From Ectobius pallidus (taxonomy: Eukaryota > Arthropoda > Insecta > Blattodea > Ectobiidae), in assembly GCA_964059195.1 (NCBI GenBank), contig CAXKWD010000005.1, positions 154,905,265 to 154,969,264 of the forward strand: DNA of 64,000 nt, read 5' to 3'. The notes beneath the pieces were generated by a model that searched no databases, was not told where the DNA came from, and worked only from the letters and a program-made list of their open reading frames with translations. The position numbers were made by a program, and so were the translations under genes. Shown here piece after piece: positions 44,189-58,200 of this stretch (its first letter is position 1; the number at the start of each line of letters is the position of its first letter).

Positions 44189-47100
44189 TTAGCTTTCTCG
44201 GAATTCTGGGTGCATTTTCGAAATTTTCAAAGGGGTTAGCCTTCTCGGAATTCTGGGTGCATTTTTCGAAATTTTCAAAGGGGTTAGCCTTCTCGGAATT
44301 CTGGGTGCATTTTTCGAAATTTTCAAAGGGGTTAGCCTTCTCGGAATTCTGGGTGCATTTTTCGAAATTTTCAAAGGGGTTAGCTTTCCCGGAATTCTGG
44401 GTGCATTTTTCGAAATTTCCAAAGGGGTTAGCTTTCTCCGAATTCTGGGTGCATTTTTCGAAATTTTCAAAGGGGTTAGCCTTCTCGGAATTATGGGTGC
44501 ATTTTTCGAAATTTTCAAAGGGGTTAGCCTTCTCGGAATTCTGGGTGCATTTTTCGAAATTTTCAAAGGGGTTAGCCTTCTCGGAATTCTGGGTGCATTT
44601 TTCGAAATTTTCAAAGGGGTTAGCCTTCTCGGAATTCTGGGTGCATTTTTCGAAATTTTCAAAGGGGTTAGCCCTCTCGGAATTCTGGGTGCATTTTTCG
44701 AAATTTCCAAGGGGTTAGCCCTCTCGGAATTCTTGGTGCATTTTTGAAATTTTCAAAGGGGTTAGCCTTCTCGGAATTCTGGGTGCATTTTTCGAAATTT
44801 TCAAAGGGGTTAGCCTTCTCGGAATTCTGGGTGCATTTTTCGAAATTTTCAAAGGGGTTAGCCTTCTCGGAATTCTGGGTGCATTTTTCGAAATTTTCAA
44901 AGGGGTTAGCCTTCTCGGAATTCTGGGTGCATTTTTCGAAATTTTCAAAGGGGTTAGCCTTCTCGGAATTCTGGGTGCATTTTTCGAAATTTTCAAAGGG
45001 GTTAGCCTTCTCGGAATTCTGGGTGCATTTTTCGAAATTTTCAAAGGAGTTAGCCTTCTCGGAATTCTGGGTGCATTTTTCGAAATTTTCAAAGGGGTTA
45101 GCCTTCTCGGAATTCTGGGTGCATTTTTCGAAATTTTCAAAGGGGTTAGCCTTCTCGGAATTCTGGGTGCATTTTTCGAAATTTTCAAAGGGGTTAGCCT
45201 TCTCGGAATTCTGGGTGCATTTTTCGAAATTTTCAAAGGGGTTAGCCTTCTCGGAATTCTGGGTGCATTTTTCGAAATTTTCAAAGGGGTTAGCCTTCTC
45301 GGAATTCTGGGTGCATTTTTCGAAATTTTCAAAGGGGTTAGCCTTCTCGGAATTCTGGGTGCATTTTTCGAAATTTTCAAAGGGGTTAGCCTTCTCGGAA
45401 TTCTGGGTGCATTTTTCGAAATTTTCAAAGGGGTTAGCCTTCTCGGAAATCTGGGTGCATTTTTCGAAATTTTCAAAGGGGTTAGCCTTCTCGGAATTCT
45501 GGGTGCATTTTTCGAAATTTTCAAAGGGGTTAGCCTTCTCGGAATTCTGGGTGCATTTTTCGAAATTTTCAAAGGGGTTAGCCTTCTCGGAATTCTGGGT
45601 GCATTTTTCGAAATTTTCAAAGGGGTTAGCCTTCTCGGAATTCTGGGTGCATTTTTCGAAATTTTCAAAGGGGTTAGCCTTCTCGGAATTCTGGGTGCAT
45701 TTTTCGAAATTTTCAAAGGGGTTAGCCTTCTCGGAAATCTGGGTGCATTTTTCGAAATTTTCAAAGGGGTTAGCCTTCTCGGAATTCTGGGTGCATTTTT
45801 CGAAATTTTCAAAGGGGTTAGCCTTCTCGGAATTCTGGGTGCATTTTTCGAAATTTTCAAAGGGGTTAGCCTTCTCGGAATTCTGAGTGCATTTTTCGAA
45901 TTTTTCAAAGGGGTTACCCTTCTCGGAATTCTGGGTGCATTTTTCGAAATTTTCAAAGGGGTTAGCCTTCTCGGAATTCTGGGTGCATTTTTCGAAATTT
46001 TCAAAGGGGTTAGCCTTCTCGGAATTCTGGGTGCATTTTTCGAAATTTTCAAAGGGGTTAGCCTTCTCGGAATTCTGGGTGCATTTTTCGAAATTTTCAA
46101 AGGGGTTAGCCTTCTCGGAATTCTGAGTGCATTTTTCGAAACTTTCAAAGGGGTTAGACTTCTCGGAATTCTGGGTGCATTTTTCGAAATTTTCAAAGGG
46201 GTTAGCCTTCTCGGAATTCTGGGTGCATTTTTCGAAATTTTCAAAGGGGTTAGCCTTCTCGGAATTCTGGGTGCATTTTTCGAAATTTTCAAAGGGGTTA
46301 GCCTCGGAATTCTAGGTGCATTTTTCGAAATTTTTAAAGGGGTTAGCTTTCTCGGAATTCTGGGTGCATTTTTCGAAATTTTCAAAGGGGTTAGCCTTCT
46401 CGGAATTCTGGGTGCATTTTTCGAAATTTTCAAAGGGGTTAGCCTTCTCGGAATTCTGGGTGCATTTTTCGAAATTTTCAAAGGGGATAGCCTTCTCGGA
46501 ATTCTGGGTGCATTTTTCGAAATTTTCAAAGGGGTTAGCTTTCTCGGAATTCTGGGTGCATTTTCGAAATTTTCAAAGGGGTTAGCCTTCTCGGAATTCT
46601 GGGTGCATTTTTCGAAATTTTCAAAGGGGTTAGCCTTCTCGGAATTCTGGGTGCATTTTTCGAAATTTTCAAAGGGGTTAGCCTTCTCGGAATTCTGGGT
46701 GCATTTTTCGAAATTTTCAAAGGGGTTAGCCTTCTCGGAATTCTGGGTGCATTTTTCGAAATTTTCAAAGGGGTTAGCCTTCTCGGAATTCTGGGTGCAT
46801 TTTTCGAAATTTTCATAGGGGTTAGCCTTCTCGGAATTCTGGGTGCATTTTTCGAAATTTTCAAAGGGGTTAGCCTTCTCGGAATTCTGGGTGCATTTTT
46901 CGAAATTTTCAAAGGGGTTAGCCTTCTCGGAATTCTGGGTGCATTTTTCGAAATTTTCAAAAGGGTTAGCCTTCTCGGAATTCTGGGTGCATTTTTCGAA
47001 ATTTTCAAAGGGGTTAGCCTTCTCGGAATTCTGGGTGCATTTTTCGAAATTTTCAAAGGAGTTAGCCTTCTCGGAATTCTGGGTGCATTTTTCGAATTTT

Positions 47101-50100
47101 TCAAAGGGGTTTGCCTTCTCGGAATTCTGGGTGCATTTTTCGAAATTTTCAAAGGGGTTAGCCTTCTCGGAATTCTGGGTGCATTTTTCGAAATTTTCAA
47201 AGGGGTTAGCCTTCTCGGAATTCTGGGTGCATTTTTCGAAATTTTCAAAGGGGTTAGCCTTCTCGGAATTCTGGGTGCATTTTTCGAAATTTTCAAATGG
47301 GTTAGCCTTCTCGGAATTCTGGGTGCATTTTTCGAAATTTTCAAAGGGGTTAGCCTTCTCGGAATTCTGGGTGCATTTTTCGAAATTTTCAAAGGGGTTA
47401 GCCTTCTCGGAATTCTGGGTGCATTTTTCGAAATTTTCAAAGGGGTTAGCCTTCTCGGAATTCTGGGTGCATTTTTCGAAATTTTCAAAGGGGTTAGCCT
47501 TCTCGGAATTCTGGGTGCAATTTTAGAAATTTTCAAAGGGGTTAGCCTTCTCGGAATTCTGGGTGCATTTTTCGAAATTTTCAAAGGGGTTAGCCTTCTC
47601 GGAATTCTGGGTGCATTTTTCGAAATTTTCAAAGGGGTTAGCCTTCTCGGAATTCTGGGTGCATTTTTCGAAATTTTCAAAGGGGTTAGCTTTCTCGGAA
47701 TTCTGGGTGCATTTTCGAAATTTTCAAAGGGGTTAGCCTTCTCGGAATTCTGGGTGCATTTTTCGAAATTTTCAAAGGGGTTAGCCTTCTCGGAATTCTG
47801 GGTGCATTTTTCGAAATTTTCAAAGGGGTTAGCCTTCTCGGAATTCTGGGTGCATTTTTCGAAATTTTCAAAGGGGTTAGCTTTCCCGGAATTCTGGGTG
47901 CATTTTTCGAAATATTCAAAGGGGTTAGCCTTCTCCGAATTCTGGGTGCATTTTTCGAAATTTTCAAAGGGGTTAGCCTTCTCGGAATTATGGGTGCATT
48001 TTTCGAAATTTTCAAAGGGGTTAGCCTTCTCGGAATTCTGGGTGCATTTTTCGAAATTTTCAAAGGGGTTAGCCTTCTCTGAATTCTCGGTGCATTTTTC
48101 GAAATTTTCAAAGGGGTTAGCCTTCTCGGAATTCTGGGTGCATTTTTCGAAATTTTCAAAGGGGTTAGCCCTCTCGGAATTCTGGGTGCATTTTTCGAAA
48201 TTTCCAAGGGGTTAGCCCTCTCGGAATTCTTGGTGCATTTTTGAAGTTTTCAAAGGGGTTAGCCTTCTCGGAATTCTGGGTGCATTTTTCGAAATTTTCA
48301 AAGGGGTTAGCCTTCTCGGAATTCTGGGTGCATTTTTCGAAATTTTCAAAGGGGTTAGCCTTCTCGGAATTCTGGGTGCATTTTTCGAAATTTTCAAAGG
48401 GGTTAGCCTTCTCGGAATTCTGGGTGCATTTTTCGAAATTTTCAAAGGGGTTAGCCTTCTCGGAATTCTGGGTGCATTTTTCGAAATTTTCAAAGGGGTT
48501 AGCCTTCTCGGAATTCTGGGTGCATTTTTCGAAATTTTCAAAGGGGTTAGCCTTCTCGGAATTCTGGGTGCATTTTTCGAAATTTTCAAAGGGGTTAGCC
48601 TTCTCGGAATTCTGGGTGCATTTTTCGAAATTTTCAAAGGGGTTAGCCTTCTCGGAATTCTGGGTGCATTTTTCGAAATTTTCAAAGGGGTTAGCCTTCT
48701 CGGAATTCTGGGTGCATTTTTCGAAATTTTCAAAGGGGTTTGCCTTCGCGGAATTCTGGGTGCATTTTTCGAAATTTTCAAAGGGGTTAGCCTTCTCGGA
48801 ATTCTGGGTGCATTTTTCGAAATTTTCAAAGGGGTTAGCTTTCTCGGAATTCTGGGTGCATTTTCGAAATTTTCAAAGGGGTTAGCCTTCTCGGAATTCT
48901 TGGTGCATTTTTCGAAATTTTCAAAGGGGTTAGCCTTCTCGGAATTCTGGGTGCATTTTTCGAAATTTTCAAAGGGGTTAGCCTTCTCGGAATTCTGGGT
49001 GCATTTTTCGAAATTTTCAAAGGGGTTAGCTTTCCCGGAATTCTGGGTGCATTTTTCGAAATTTTCAAAGGGGTTAGCCTTCTCCGAATTCTGGGTGCAT
49101 TTTTCGAAATTTTCAAAGGGGTTAGCCTTCTCGGAATTATGGGTGCATTTTTCGAAATTTTCAAAGGGGTTAGCCTTCTCGGAATTCTGGGTGCATTTTT
49201 CGAAATTTTCAAAGGGGTTAGCCTTCTCGGAATTCTGGGTGCATTTTTCGAAATTTTCAAAGGGGTTAGCCTTCTCGGAATTCTGGGTGCATTTTTCGAA
49301 ATTTTCAAAGGGGTTAGCCCTCTCGGAATTCTGGGTGCATTTTTCGAAATTTCCAAGGGGATAGCCCTCTCGGAATTCTTGGTGCCTTTTTGAAATTTTC
49401 AAAGGGGTTAGCCTTCTCGGAATTCTGGGTGCATTTTTCGAAATTTTCAAAGGGGTTAGCCTTCTCGGAATTCTGGGTGCATTTTTCGAAATTTTCAAAG
49501 GGGATAGCCTTCTCGGAATTCTGGGTGCATTTTTCGAAATTTTCAAAGGGGTTAGCCTTCTCGGAATTCTGGGTGCATTTTTCGAAATTTTCAAAGGGGT
49601 TAGCCTCGGAATTCTGGGTGCATTTTTCGAAATTTTTAAAGGGGTTAGCTTTCTCGGAATTCTGGGTGCATTTTTCGAAATTTTCAAAGGGGTTAGCCTT
49701 CTCGGAATTCTGGGTGCATTTTTCGAAATTTTCAAAGGGGTTAGCCTTCTCGGAATTCTGGGTGCATTTTTCGAAATTTTCAAAGGGGATAGCCTTCTCG
49801 GAATTCTGGGTGCATTTTTCGAAATTTTCAAAGGGGTTAGCTTTCTCGGAATTCTGGGTGCATTTTCGAAATTTTCAAAGGGGTTAGCCTTCTCGGAATT
49901 CTGGGTGCATTTTTCGAAATTTTCAAAGGGGTTAGCCTTCTCGGAATTCTGGGTGCATTTTTCGAAATTTTCAAAGGGGTTAGCCTTCTCGGAATTCTGG
50001 GTGCATTTTTCGAAATTTTCAAAGGGGTTAGCCTTCTCGGAATTCTGGGTGCATTTTTCGAAATTTTCAAAGGGGTTAGCCTTCTCGGAATTCTGGGTGC

Positions 50101-52278
50101 ATTTTTCGAAATTTTCATAGGGGTTAGCCTTCTCGGAATTCTGGGTGCATTTTTCGAAATTTTCAAAGGGGTTAGCCTTCTCGGAATTCTGGGTGCATTT
50201 TTCGAAATTTTCAAAGGGGTTAGCCTTCTCGGAATTCTGGGTGCATTTTTCGAAATTTTCAAAAGGGTTAGCCTTCTCGGAATTCTGGGTGCATTTTTCG
50301 AAATTTTCAAAGGGGTTAGCCTTCTCGGAATTCTGGGTGCATTTTTCGAATTTTTCAAAGGGGTTAGCCTTCTCGGAATTCTGGGTGCATTTTTCGAATT
50401 TTTCAAAGGGGTTTGCCTTCTCGGAATTCTGGGTGCATTTTTCGAAATTTTCAAAGGGGTTAGCCTTCTCGGAATTCTGGGTGCATTTTTCGAAATTTTC
50501 AAAGGGGTTAGCCTTCTCGGAATTCTGGGTGCATTTTTCGAAATTTTCAAAGGGGTTAGCCTTCTCGGAATTCTGGGTGCATTTTTCGAAATTTTCAAAG
50601 GGGTTAGCCTTCTCGGAATTCTGGGTGCATTTTTCGAAATTTTCAAAGGGGTTAGCCTTCTCGGAATTCTGGGTGCATTTTTCGAAATTTTCAAAGGGGT
50701 TAGCCTTCTCGGAATTCTGGGTGCATTTTTCGAAATTTTCAAATGGGTTAGCCTTCTCGGAATTCTGGGTGCATTTTTCGAAATTTTCAAAGGGGTTAGC
50801 CTTCTCGGAATTCTGGGTGCATTTTTCGAAATTTTCAAAGGGGTTAGCCTTCTCGGAATTCTGGGTGCATTTTTCGAAATTTTCAAAGGGGTTAGCCTTC
50901 TCGGAATTCTGGGTGCATTTTTCGAAATTTTCAAAGGGGTTAGCCTTCTCGGAATTCTGGGTGCAATTTTAGAAATTTTCAAAGGGGTTAGCCTTCTCGG
51001 AATTCTGGGTGCATTTTTCGAAATTTTCAAAGGGGTTAGCCTTCTCGGAATTCTGGGTGCATTTTTCGAAATTTTCAAAGGGGTTAGCCTTCTCGGAATT
51101 CTGGGTGCATTTTTTCGAAATTTTCAAAGGGGTTAGCTTTCTCGGAATTCTGGGTGCATTTTCGAAATTTTCAAAGGGGTTAGCCTTCTCGGAATTCTGG
51201 GTGCATTTTTCGAAATTTTCAAAGGGGTTAGCCTTCTCGGAATTCTGGGTGCATTTTTCGAAATTTTCAAAGGGGTTAGCCTTCTCGGAATTCTGGGTGC
51301 ATTTTTCGAAATTTTCAAAGGGGTTAGCTTTCCCGGAATTCTGGGTGCATTTTTCGAAATTTTCAAAGGGGTTAGCCTTCTCCGAATTCTGGGTGCATTT
51401 TTCGAAATTTTCAAAGGGGTTAGCCTTCTCGGAATTATGGGTGCATTTTCGAAATTTTCAAAGGGGTTAGCCTTCTCGGAATTCTGGGTGCATTTTTCGA
51501 AATTTTCAAAGGGGTTAGCCTTCTCTGAATTCTCGGTGCATTTTTCGAAATTTTCAAAGGGGTTAGCCTTCTCGGAATTCTGGGTGCATTTTTCGAAATT
51601 TTCAAAGGGGTTAGCCCTCTCGGAATTCTGGGTGCATTTTTCGAAATTTCCAAGGGGTTAGCCCTCTCGAATTCTTGGTGCATTTTTGAAGTTTTCAAAG
51701 GGGTTAGCCTTCTCGGAATTCTGGGTGCATTTTTCGAAATTTTCAAAGGGGTTAGCCTTCTCGGAATTCTGGGTGCATTTTTCGAAATTTTCAAAGGGGT
51801 TAGCCTTCTCGGAATTCTGGGTGCATTTTTCGAAATTTTCAAAGGGGTTAGCCTTCTCGGAATTCTGGGTGCATTTTTCGAAATTTTCAAAGGGGTTAGC
51901 CTTCTCGGAATTCTGGGTGCATTTTTCGAAATTTTCAAAGGGGTTAGCCTTCTCGGAATTCTGGGTGCATTTTTCGAAATTTTCAAAGGGGTTAGCCTTC
52001 TCGGAATTCTGGGTGCATTTTTCGAAATTTTCAAAGGGGTTAGCCTTCTCGGAATTCTGGGTGCATTTTTCGAAATTTTCAAAGGGGTTATCCTTCTCGG
52101 AATTATGGGTGCATTTTTCGAAATTTTCAAAGGGGTTAGCCTTCTCGGAATTCTGGGTGCATTTTTCGAAATTTTCAAAGGGGTTTGCCTTCTCGGAATT
52201 CTGGGTGCATTTTTCGAAATTTTCAAAGGGGTTAGCCTTCTCGGAATTCTGGGTGCATTTTCGAAATTTTCAAAGGGG
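44189..52278. repeat. Large higher-order repeat, copy 3 (about 8090 bp)
   Basis: Shares the landmark order of copy 1, including the 1.2-kb section missing from copy 2 (GGGATAGCCCTCTCGG at about 49359, exactly 14466 bp, or 7855 + 6611, after its copy-1 counterpart). It differs from copies 1 and 2 near 45.6-45.9 kb, where the GTGAATTTTTCGAAG and AAAGGAGTTAGCC series is replaced by near-consensus monomers with a second GGAAATCTGG unit, suggesting local gene conversion. Confidence 0.82.
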
Positions 52279-55200
52279 TTAGCTTTCTCGGAATTCTGGG
52301 TGCATTTTCGAAATTTTCAAAGGGGTTAGCCTTCTCGGAATTCTGGGTGCATTTTTCGAAATTTTCAAAGGGGTTAGCCTTCTCGGAATTCTGGGTGCAT
52401 TTTTCGAAATTTTCAAAGGGGTTAGCCTTCTCGGAATTCTGGGTGCATTTTTCGAAATTTTCAAAGGGGTTAGCTTTCCCGGAATTCTGGGTGCATTTTT
52501 CGAAATTTTCAAAGGGGTTAGCCTTCTCCGAATTCTGGGTGCATTTTTCGAAATTTTCAAAGGGGTTAGCCTTCTCGGAATTATGGGTGCATTTTTCGAA
52601 ATTTTCAAAGGGGTTAGCCTTCTCGGAATTCTGGGTGCATTTTTCGAAATTTTCAAAGGGGTTAGCCTTCTCGGAATTCTGGGTGCATTTTTCGAAATTT
52701 TCAAAGGGGTTAGCCTTCTCGGAATTCTGGGTGCATTTTTCGAAATTTTCAAAGGGGTTAGCCCTCTCGGAATTCTGGGTGCATTTTTCGAAATTTCCAA
52801 GGGGTTAGCCCTCTCGGAATTCTTGGTGCATTTTTGAAATTTTCAAAGGGGTTAGCCTTCTCGGAATTCTGGGTGCATTTTTCGAAATTTTCAAAGGGGT
52901 TAGCCTTCTCGGAATTCTGGGTGCATTTTTCGAAATTTTCAAAGGGGTTAGCCTTCTCGGAATTCTGGGTGCATTTTTCGAAATTTTCAAAGGGGTTAGC
53001 CTTCTCGGAATTCTGGGTGCATTTTTCGAAATTTTCAAAGGGGTTAGCCTTCTCGGAATTCTGGGTGCATTTTTCGAAATTTTCAAAGGGGTTAGCCTTC
53101 TCGGAATTCTGGGTGCATTTTTCGAAATTTTCAAAGGGGTTAGCCTTCTCGGAATTCTGGGTGCATTTTTCGAAATTTTCAAAGGGGTTAGCCTTCTCGG
53201 AATTCTGGGTGCATTTTTCGAAATTTTCAAAGGGGTTAGCCTTCTCGGAATTCTGGGTGCATTTTTCGAAATTTTCAAAGGGGTTAGCCTTCTCGGAAAT
53301 CTGGGTGCATTTTTCGAAATTTTCAAAGGGGTTAGCCTTCTCGGAATTCTGGGTGCATTTTTCGAAATTTTCAAAGGGGTTAGCCTTCTCGGAATTCTGG
53401 GTGCATTTTTCGAAATTTTCAAAGGGGTTAGCCTTCTCGGAATTCTGGGTGCATTTTTCGAAATTTTCAAAGGGGTTAGCCTTCTCGGAATTCTGGGTGC
53501 ATTTTTCGAAATTTTCAAAGGGGTTAGCCTTCTCGGAATTCTGGGTGCATTTTTCGAAATTTTCAAAGGGGTTAGCCTTCTCGGAATTCTGGGTGCATTT
53601 TTCGAAATTTTCAAAGGGGTTAGCCTTCTCGGAATTCTGGGTGCATTTTTCGAAATTTTCAAAAGGGTTAGCCTTCTCGGAATTCTGGGTGAATTTTTCG
53701 AAGTTTTCAAAGGGGTTACCCTTCTCGGAATTCTGGGTGCATTTTTCGAATTTTTCAAAGGAGTTAGCCTTTTCGGAATTCTGGGTGCATTTTTCGAATT
53801 TTTCAAAGGGGTTAGCCTTCTCGGAATTCTGAGTGCATTTTTCGAATTTTTCAAAGGGGTTACCCTTCTCGGAATTCTGGGTGCATTTTTCGAAATTTTC
53901 AAAGGGGTTAGCCTTCTCGGAATTCTGGGTGCATTTTTCGAAATTTTCAAAGGGGTTAGCCTTCTCGGAATTCTGGGTGCATTTTTCGAAATTTTCAAAG
54001 GGGTTAGCCTTCTCGGAATTCTGGGTGCATTTTTCGAAATTTTCAAAGGGGTTAGCCTTCTCGGAATTCTGAGTGCATTTTTCGAAACTTTCAAAGGGGT
54101 TAGACTTCTCGGAATTCTGGGTGCATTTTTCGAAATTTTCAAAGGGGTTAGCCTTCTCGGAATTCTGGGTGCATTTTTCGAAATTTTCAAAGGGGTTAGC
54201 CTTCTCGGAATTCTGGGTGCATTTTTCGAAATTTTCAAAGGGGTTAGCCTCGGAATTCTGGGTGCATTTTTCGAAATTTTCAAAGGGGTTAGCTTTCTCG
54301 GAATTCTGGGTGCATTTTTCGAAATTTTCAAAGGGGTTAGCCTTCTCGGAATTCTGGGTGCATTTTTCGAAATTTTCAAAGGGGTTAGCCTTCTCGGAAT
54401 TCTGGGTGCATTTTTCGAAATTTTCAAAGGGGATAGCCTTCTCGGAATTCTGGGTGCATTTTTCGAAATTTTCAAAGGGGTTAGCTTTCTCGGAATTCTG
54501 GGTGCATTTTCGAAATTTTCAAAGGGGTTAGCCTTCTCGGAATTCTGGGTGCATTTTTCGAAATTTTCAAAGGGGTTAGCCTTCTCGGAATTCTGGGTGC
54601 ATTTTTCGAAATTTTCAAAGGGGTTAGCCTTCTCGGAATTCTGGGTGCATTTTTCGAAATTTTCAAAGGGGTTAGCCTTCTCGGAATTCTGGGTGCATTT
54701 TTCGAAATTTTCAAAGGGGTTAGCCTTCTCGGAATTCTGGGTGCATTTTTCGAAATTTTCATAGGGGTTAGCCTTCTCGGAATTCTGGGTGCATTTTTCG
54801 AAATTTTCAAAGGGGTTAGCCTTCTCGGAATTCTGGGTGCATTTTTCGAAATTTTCAAAGGGGTTAGCCTTCTCGGAATTCTGGGTGCATTTTTCGAAAT
54901 TTTCAAAAGGGTTAGCCTTCTCGGAATTCTGGGTGCATTTTTCGAAATTTTCAAAGGGGTTAGCCTTCTCGGAATTCTGGGTGCATTTTTCGAAATTTTC
55001 AAAGGAGTTAGCCTTCTCGGAATTCTGGGTGCATTTTTCGAATTTTTCAAAGGGGTTTGCCTTCTCGGAATTCTGGGTGCATTTTTCGAAATTTTCAAAG
55101 GGGTTAGCCTTCTCGGAATTCTGGGTGCACTTTTCGAAATTTTCAAAGGGGTTAGCCTTCTCGGAATTCTGGGTGCATTTTTCGAAATTTTCAAAGGGGT

Positions 55201-58200
55201 TAGCCTTCTCGGAATTCTGGGTGCATTTTTCGAAATTTTCAAATGGGTTAGCCTTCTCGGAATTCTGGGTGCATTTTTCGAAATTTTCAAAGGGGTTAGC
55301 CTTCTCGGAATTCTGGGTGCATTTTTCGAAATTTTCAAAGGGGTTAGCCTTCTCGGAATTCTGGGTGCATTTTTCGAAATTTTCAAAGGGGTTAGCCTTC
55401 TCGGAATTCTGGGTGCATTTTTCGAAATTTTCAAAGGGGTTAGCCTTCTCGGAATTCTGGGTGCAATTTTAGAAATTTTCAAAGGGGTTAGCCTTCTCGG
55501 AATTCTGGGTGCATTTTTCGAAATTTTCAAAGGGGTTAGCCTTCTCGGAATTCTGGGTGCATTTTTCGAAATTTTCAAAGGGGTTAGCCTTCTCGGAATT
55601 CTGGGTGCATTTTTCGAAATTTTCAAAGGGGTTAGCTTTCTCGGAATTCTGGGTGCATTTTCGAAATTTTCAAAGGGGTTAGCCTTCTCGGAATTCTGGG
55701 TGCATTTTTCGAAATTTTCAAAGGGGTTAGCCTTCTCGGAATTCTGGGTGCATTTTTCGAAATTTTCAAAGGGGTTAGCCTTCTCGGAATTCTGGGTGCA
55801 TTTTTCGAAATTTTCAAAGGGGTTAGCTTTCCCGGAATTCTGGGTGCATTTTTCGAAATTTTCAAAGGGGTTAGCCTTCTCCGAATTCTGGGTGCATTTT
55901 TCGAAATTTTCAAAGGGGTTAGCCTTCTCGGAATTATGGGTGCATTTTTCGAAATTTTCAAAGGGGTTAGCCTTCTCGGAATTCTGGGTGCATTTTTTCG
56001 AAATTTTCAAAGGGGTTAGCCTTCTCTGAATTCTCGGTGCATTTTTCGAAATTTTCAAAGGGGTTAGCCTTCTCGGAATTCTGGGTGCATTTTTCGAAAT
56101 TTTCAAAGGGGTTAGCCCTCTCGGAATTCTGGGTGCATTTTTCGAAATTTCCAAGGGGTTAGCCCTCTCGGAATTCTTGGTGCATTTTTGAAGTTTTCAA
56201 AGGGGTTAGCCTTCTCGGAATTCTGGGTGCATTTTTCGAAATTTTCAAAGGGGTTAGCCTTCTCGGAATTCTGGGTGCATTTTTCGAAATTTTCAAAGGG
56301 GTTAGCCTTCTCGGAATTCTGGGTGCATTTTTCGAAATTTTCAAAGGGGTTAGCCTTCTCGGAATTCTGGGTGCATTTTCGAAATTTTCAAAGGGGTTAG
56401 CCTTCTCGGAATTCTGGGTGCATTTTTCGAAATTTTCAAAGGGGTTAGCCTTCTCGGAATTCTGGGTGCATTTTTCGAAATTTTCAAAGGGGTTAGCCTT
56501 CTCGGAATTCTGGGTGCATTTTTCGAAATTTTCAAAGGGGTTAGCCTTCTCGGAATTCTGGGTGCATTTTTCGAAATTTTCAAAGGGGTTAGCCTTCTCG
56601 GAATTCTGGGTGCATTTTTCGAAATTTTCAAAGGGGTTAGCCTTCTCGGAATTCTGGGTGCATTTTTCGAAATTTTCAAAGGGGTTAGCCTTCTCGGAAT
56701 TCTGGGTGCATTTTTCGAAATTTTCAAAGGGGTTTGCCTTCTCGGAATTCTGGGTGCATTTTTCGAAATTTTCAAAGGGGTTAGCCTTCTCGGAATTCTG
56801 GGTGCATTTTTCGAAATTTTCAAAGGGGTTAGCTTTCTCGGAATTCTGGGTGCATTTTCGAAATTTTCAAAGGGGTTAGCCTTCTCGGAATTCTGGGTGC
56901 ATTTTTCGAAATTTTCAAAGGGGTTAGCCTTCTCGGAATTCTGGGTGCATTTTTCGAAATTTTCAAAGGGGTTAGCCTTCTCGGAATTCTGGGTGCATTT
57001 TTCGAAATTTTCAAAGGGGTTAGCTTTCCCGGAATTCTGGGTGCATTTTTCGAAATTTTCAAAGGGGTTAGCCTTCTCCGAATTCTGGGTGCATTTTTCG
57101 AAATTTTCAAAGGGGTTAGCCTTCTCGGAATTATGGGTGCATTTTTCGAAATTTTCAAAGGGGTTAGCCTTCTCGGAATTCTGGGTGCATTTTTCGAAAT
57201 TTTCAAAGGGGTTAGCCTTCTCGGAATTCTGGGTGCATTTTTCGAAATTTTCAAAGGGGTTAGCCTTCTCGGAATTCTGGGTGCATTTTTCGAAATTTTC
57301 AAAGGGGTTAGCCCTCTCGGAATTCTGGGTGCATTTTTCGAAATTTCCAAGGGGTTAGCCCTCTCGGAATTCTTGGTGCATTTTTGAAATTTTCAAAGGG
57401 GTTAGCCTTCTCGGAATTCTGGGTGCATTTTTCGAAATTTTCAAAGGGGTTAGCCTTCTCGGAATTCTGGGTGCATTTTTCGAAATTTTCAAAGGGGTTA
57501 GCCTTCTCGGAATTCTGGGTGCATTTTTCGAAATTTTCAAAGGGGTTAGCCTTCTCGGAATTCTGGGTGCATTTTTCGAAATTTTCAAAGGGGTTAGCCT
57601 TCTCGGAATTCTGGGTGCATTTTTCGAAATTTTCAAAGGGGTTAGCCTTCTCGGAATTCTGGGTGCATTTTTCGAAATTTTCAAAGGGGTTAGCCTTCTC
57701 GGAATTCTGGGTGCATTTTTCGAAATTTTCAAAGGGGTTAGCCTTCTCGGAATTATGGGTGCGTTTTTCGAAATTTTCAAAGGGGTTAGCCTTCTCGGAA
57801 TTCTGGGTGCATTTTTCGAAATTTTCAAAGGGGTTAGCCTTCTCGGAATTCTGGGTGCGTTTTTCGAAATTTTCAAAGGGGTTAGCCTTCTCGGAATTCT
57901 GGGTGCATTTTTCGAAATTTTCAAAGGGGTTAGCCTTCTCGGAATTCTGGGTGCATTTTTCGAAATTTTCAAAGGGGTTAGCCTTCTCGGAATTCTGGGT
58001 GCATTTTTCGAAATTTTCAAAGGGGTTAGCCTTCTCGGAATTCTGGGTGCATTTTTCGAAATTTTCAAAGGGGTTAGCCTTCTCGGAATTCTGGGTGCAT
58101 TTTTCGAAATTTTCAAATGGGTTAGCCTTCTCGGAATTCTGGGTGCATTTTTCGAAATTTTCAAAGGGGTTAGCCTTCTCGGAATTCTGGGTGCATTTTT

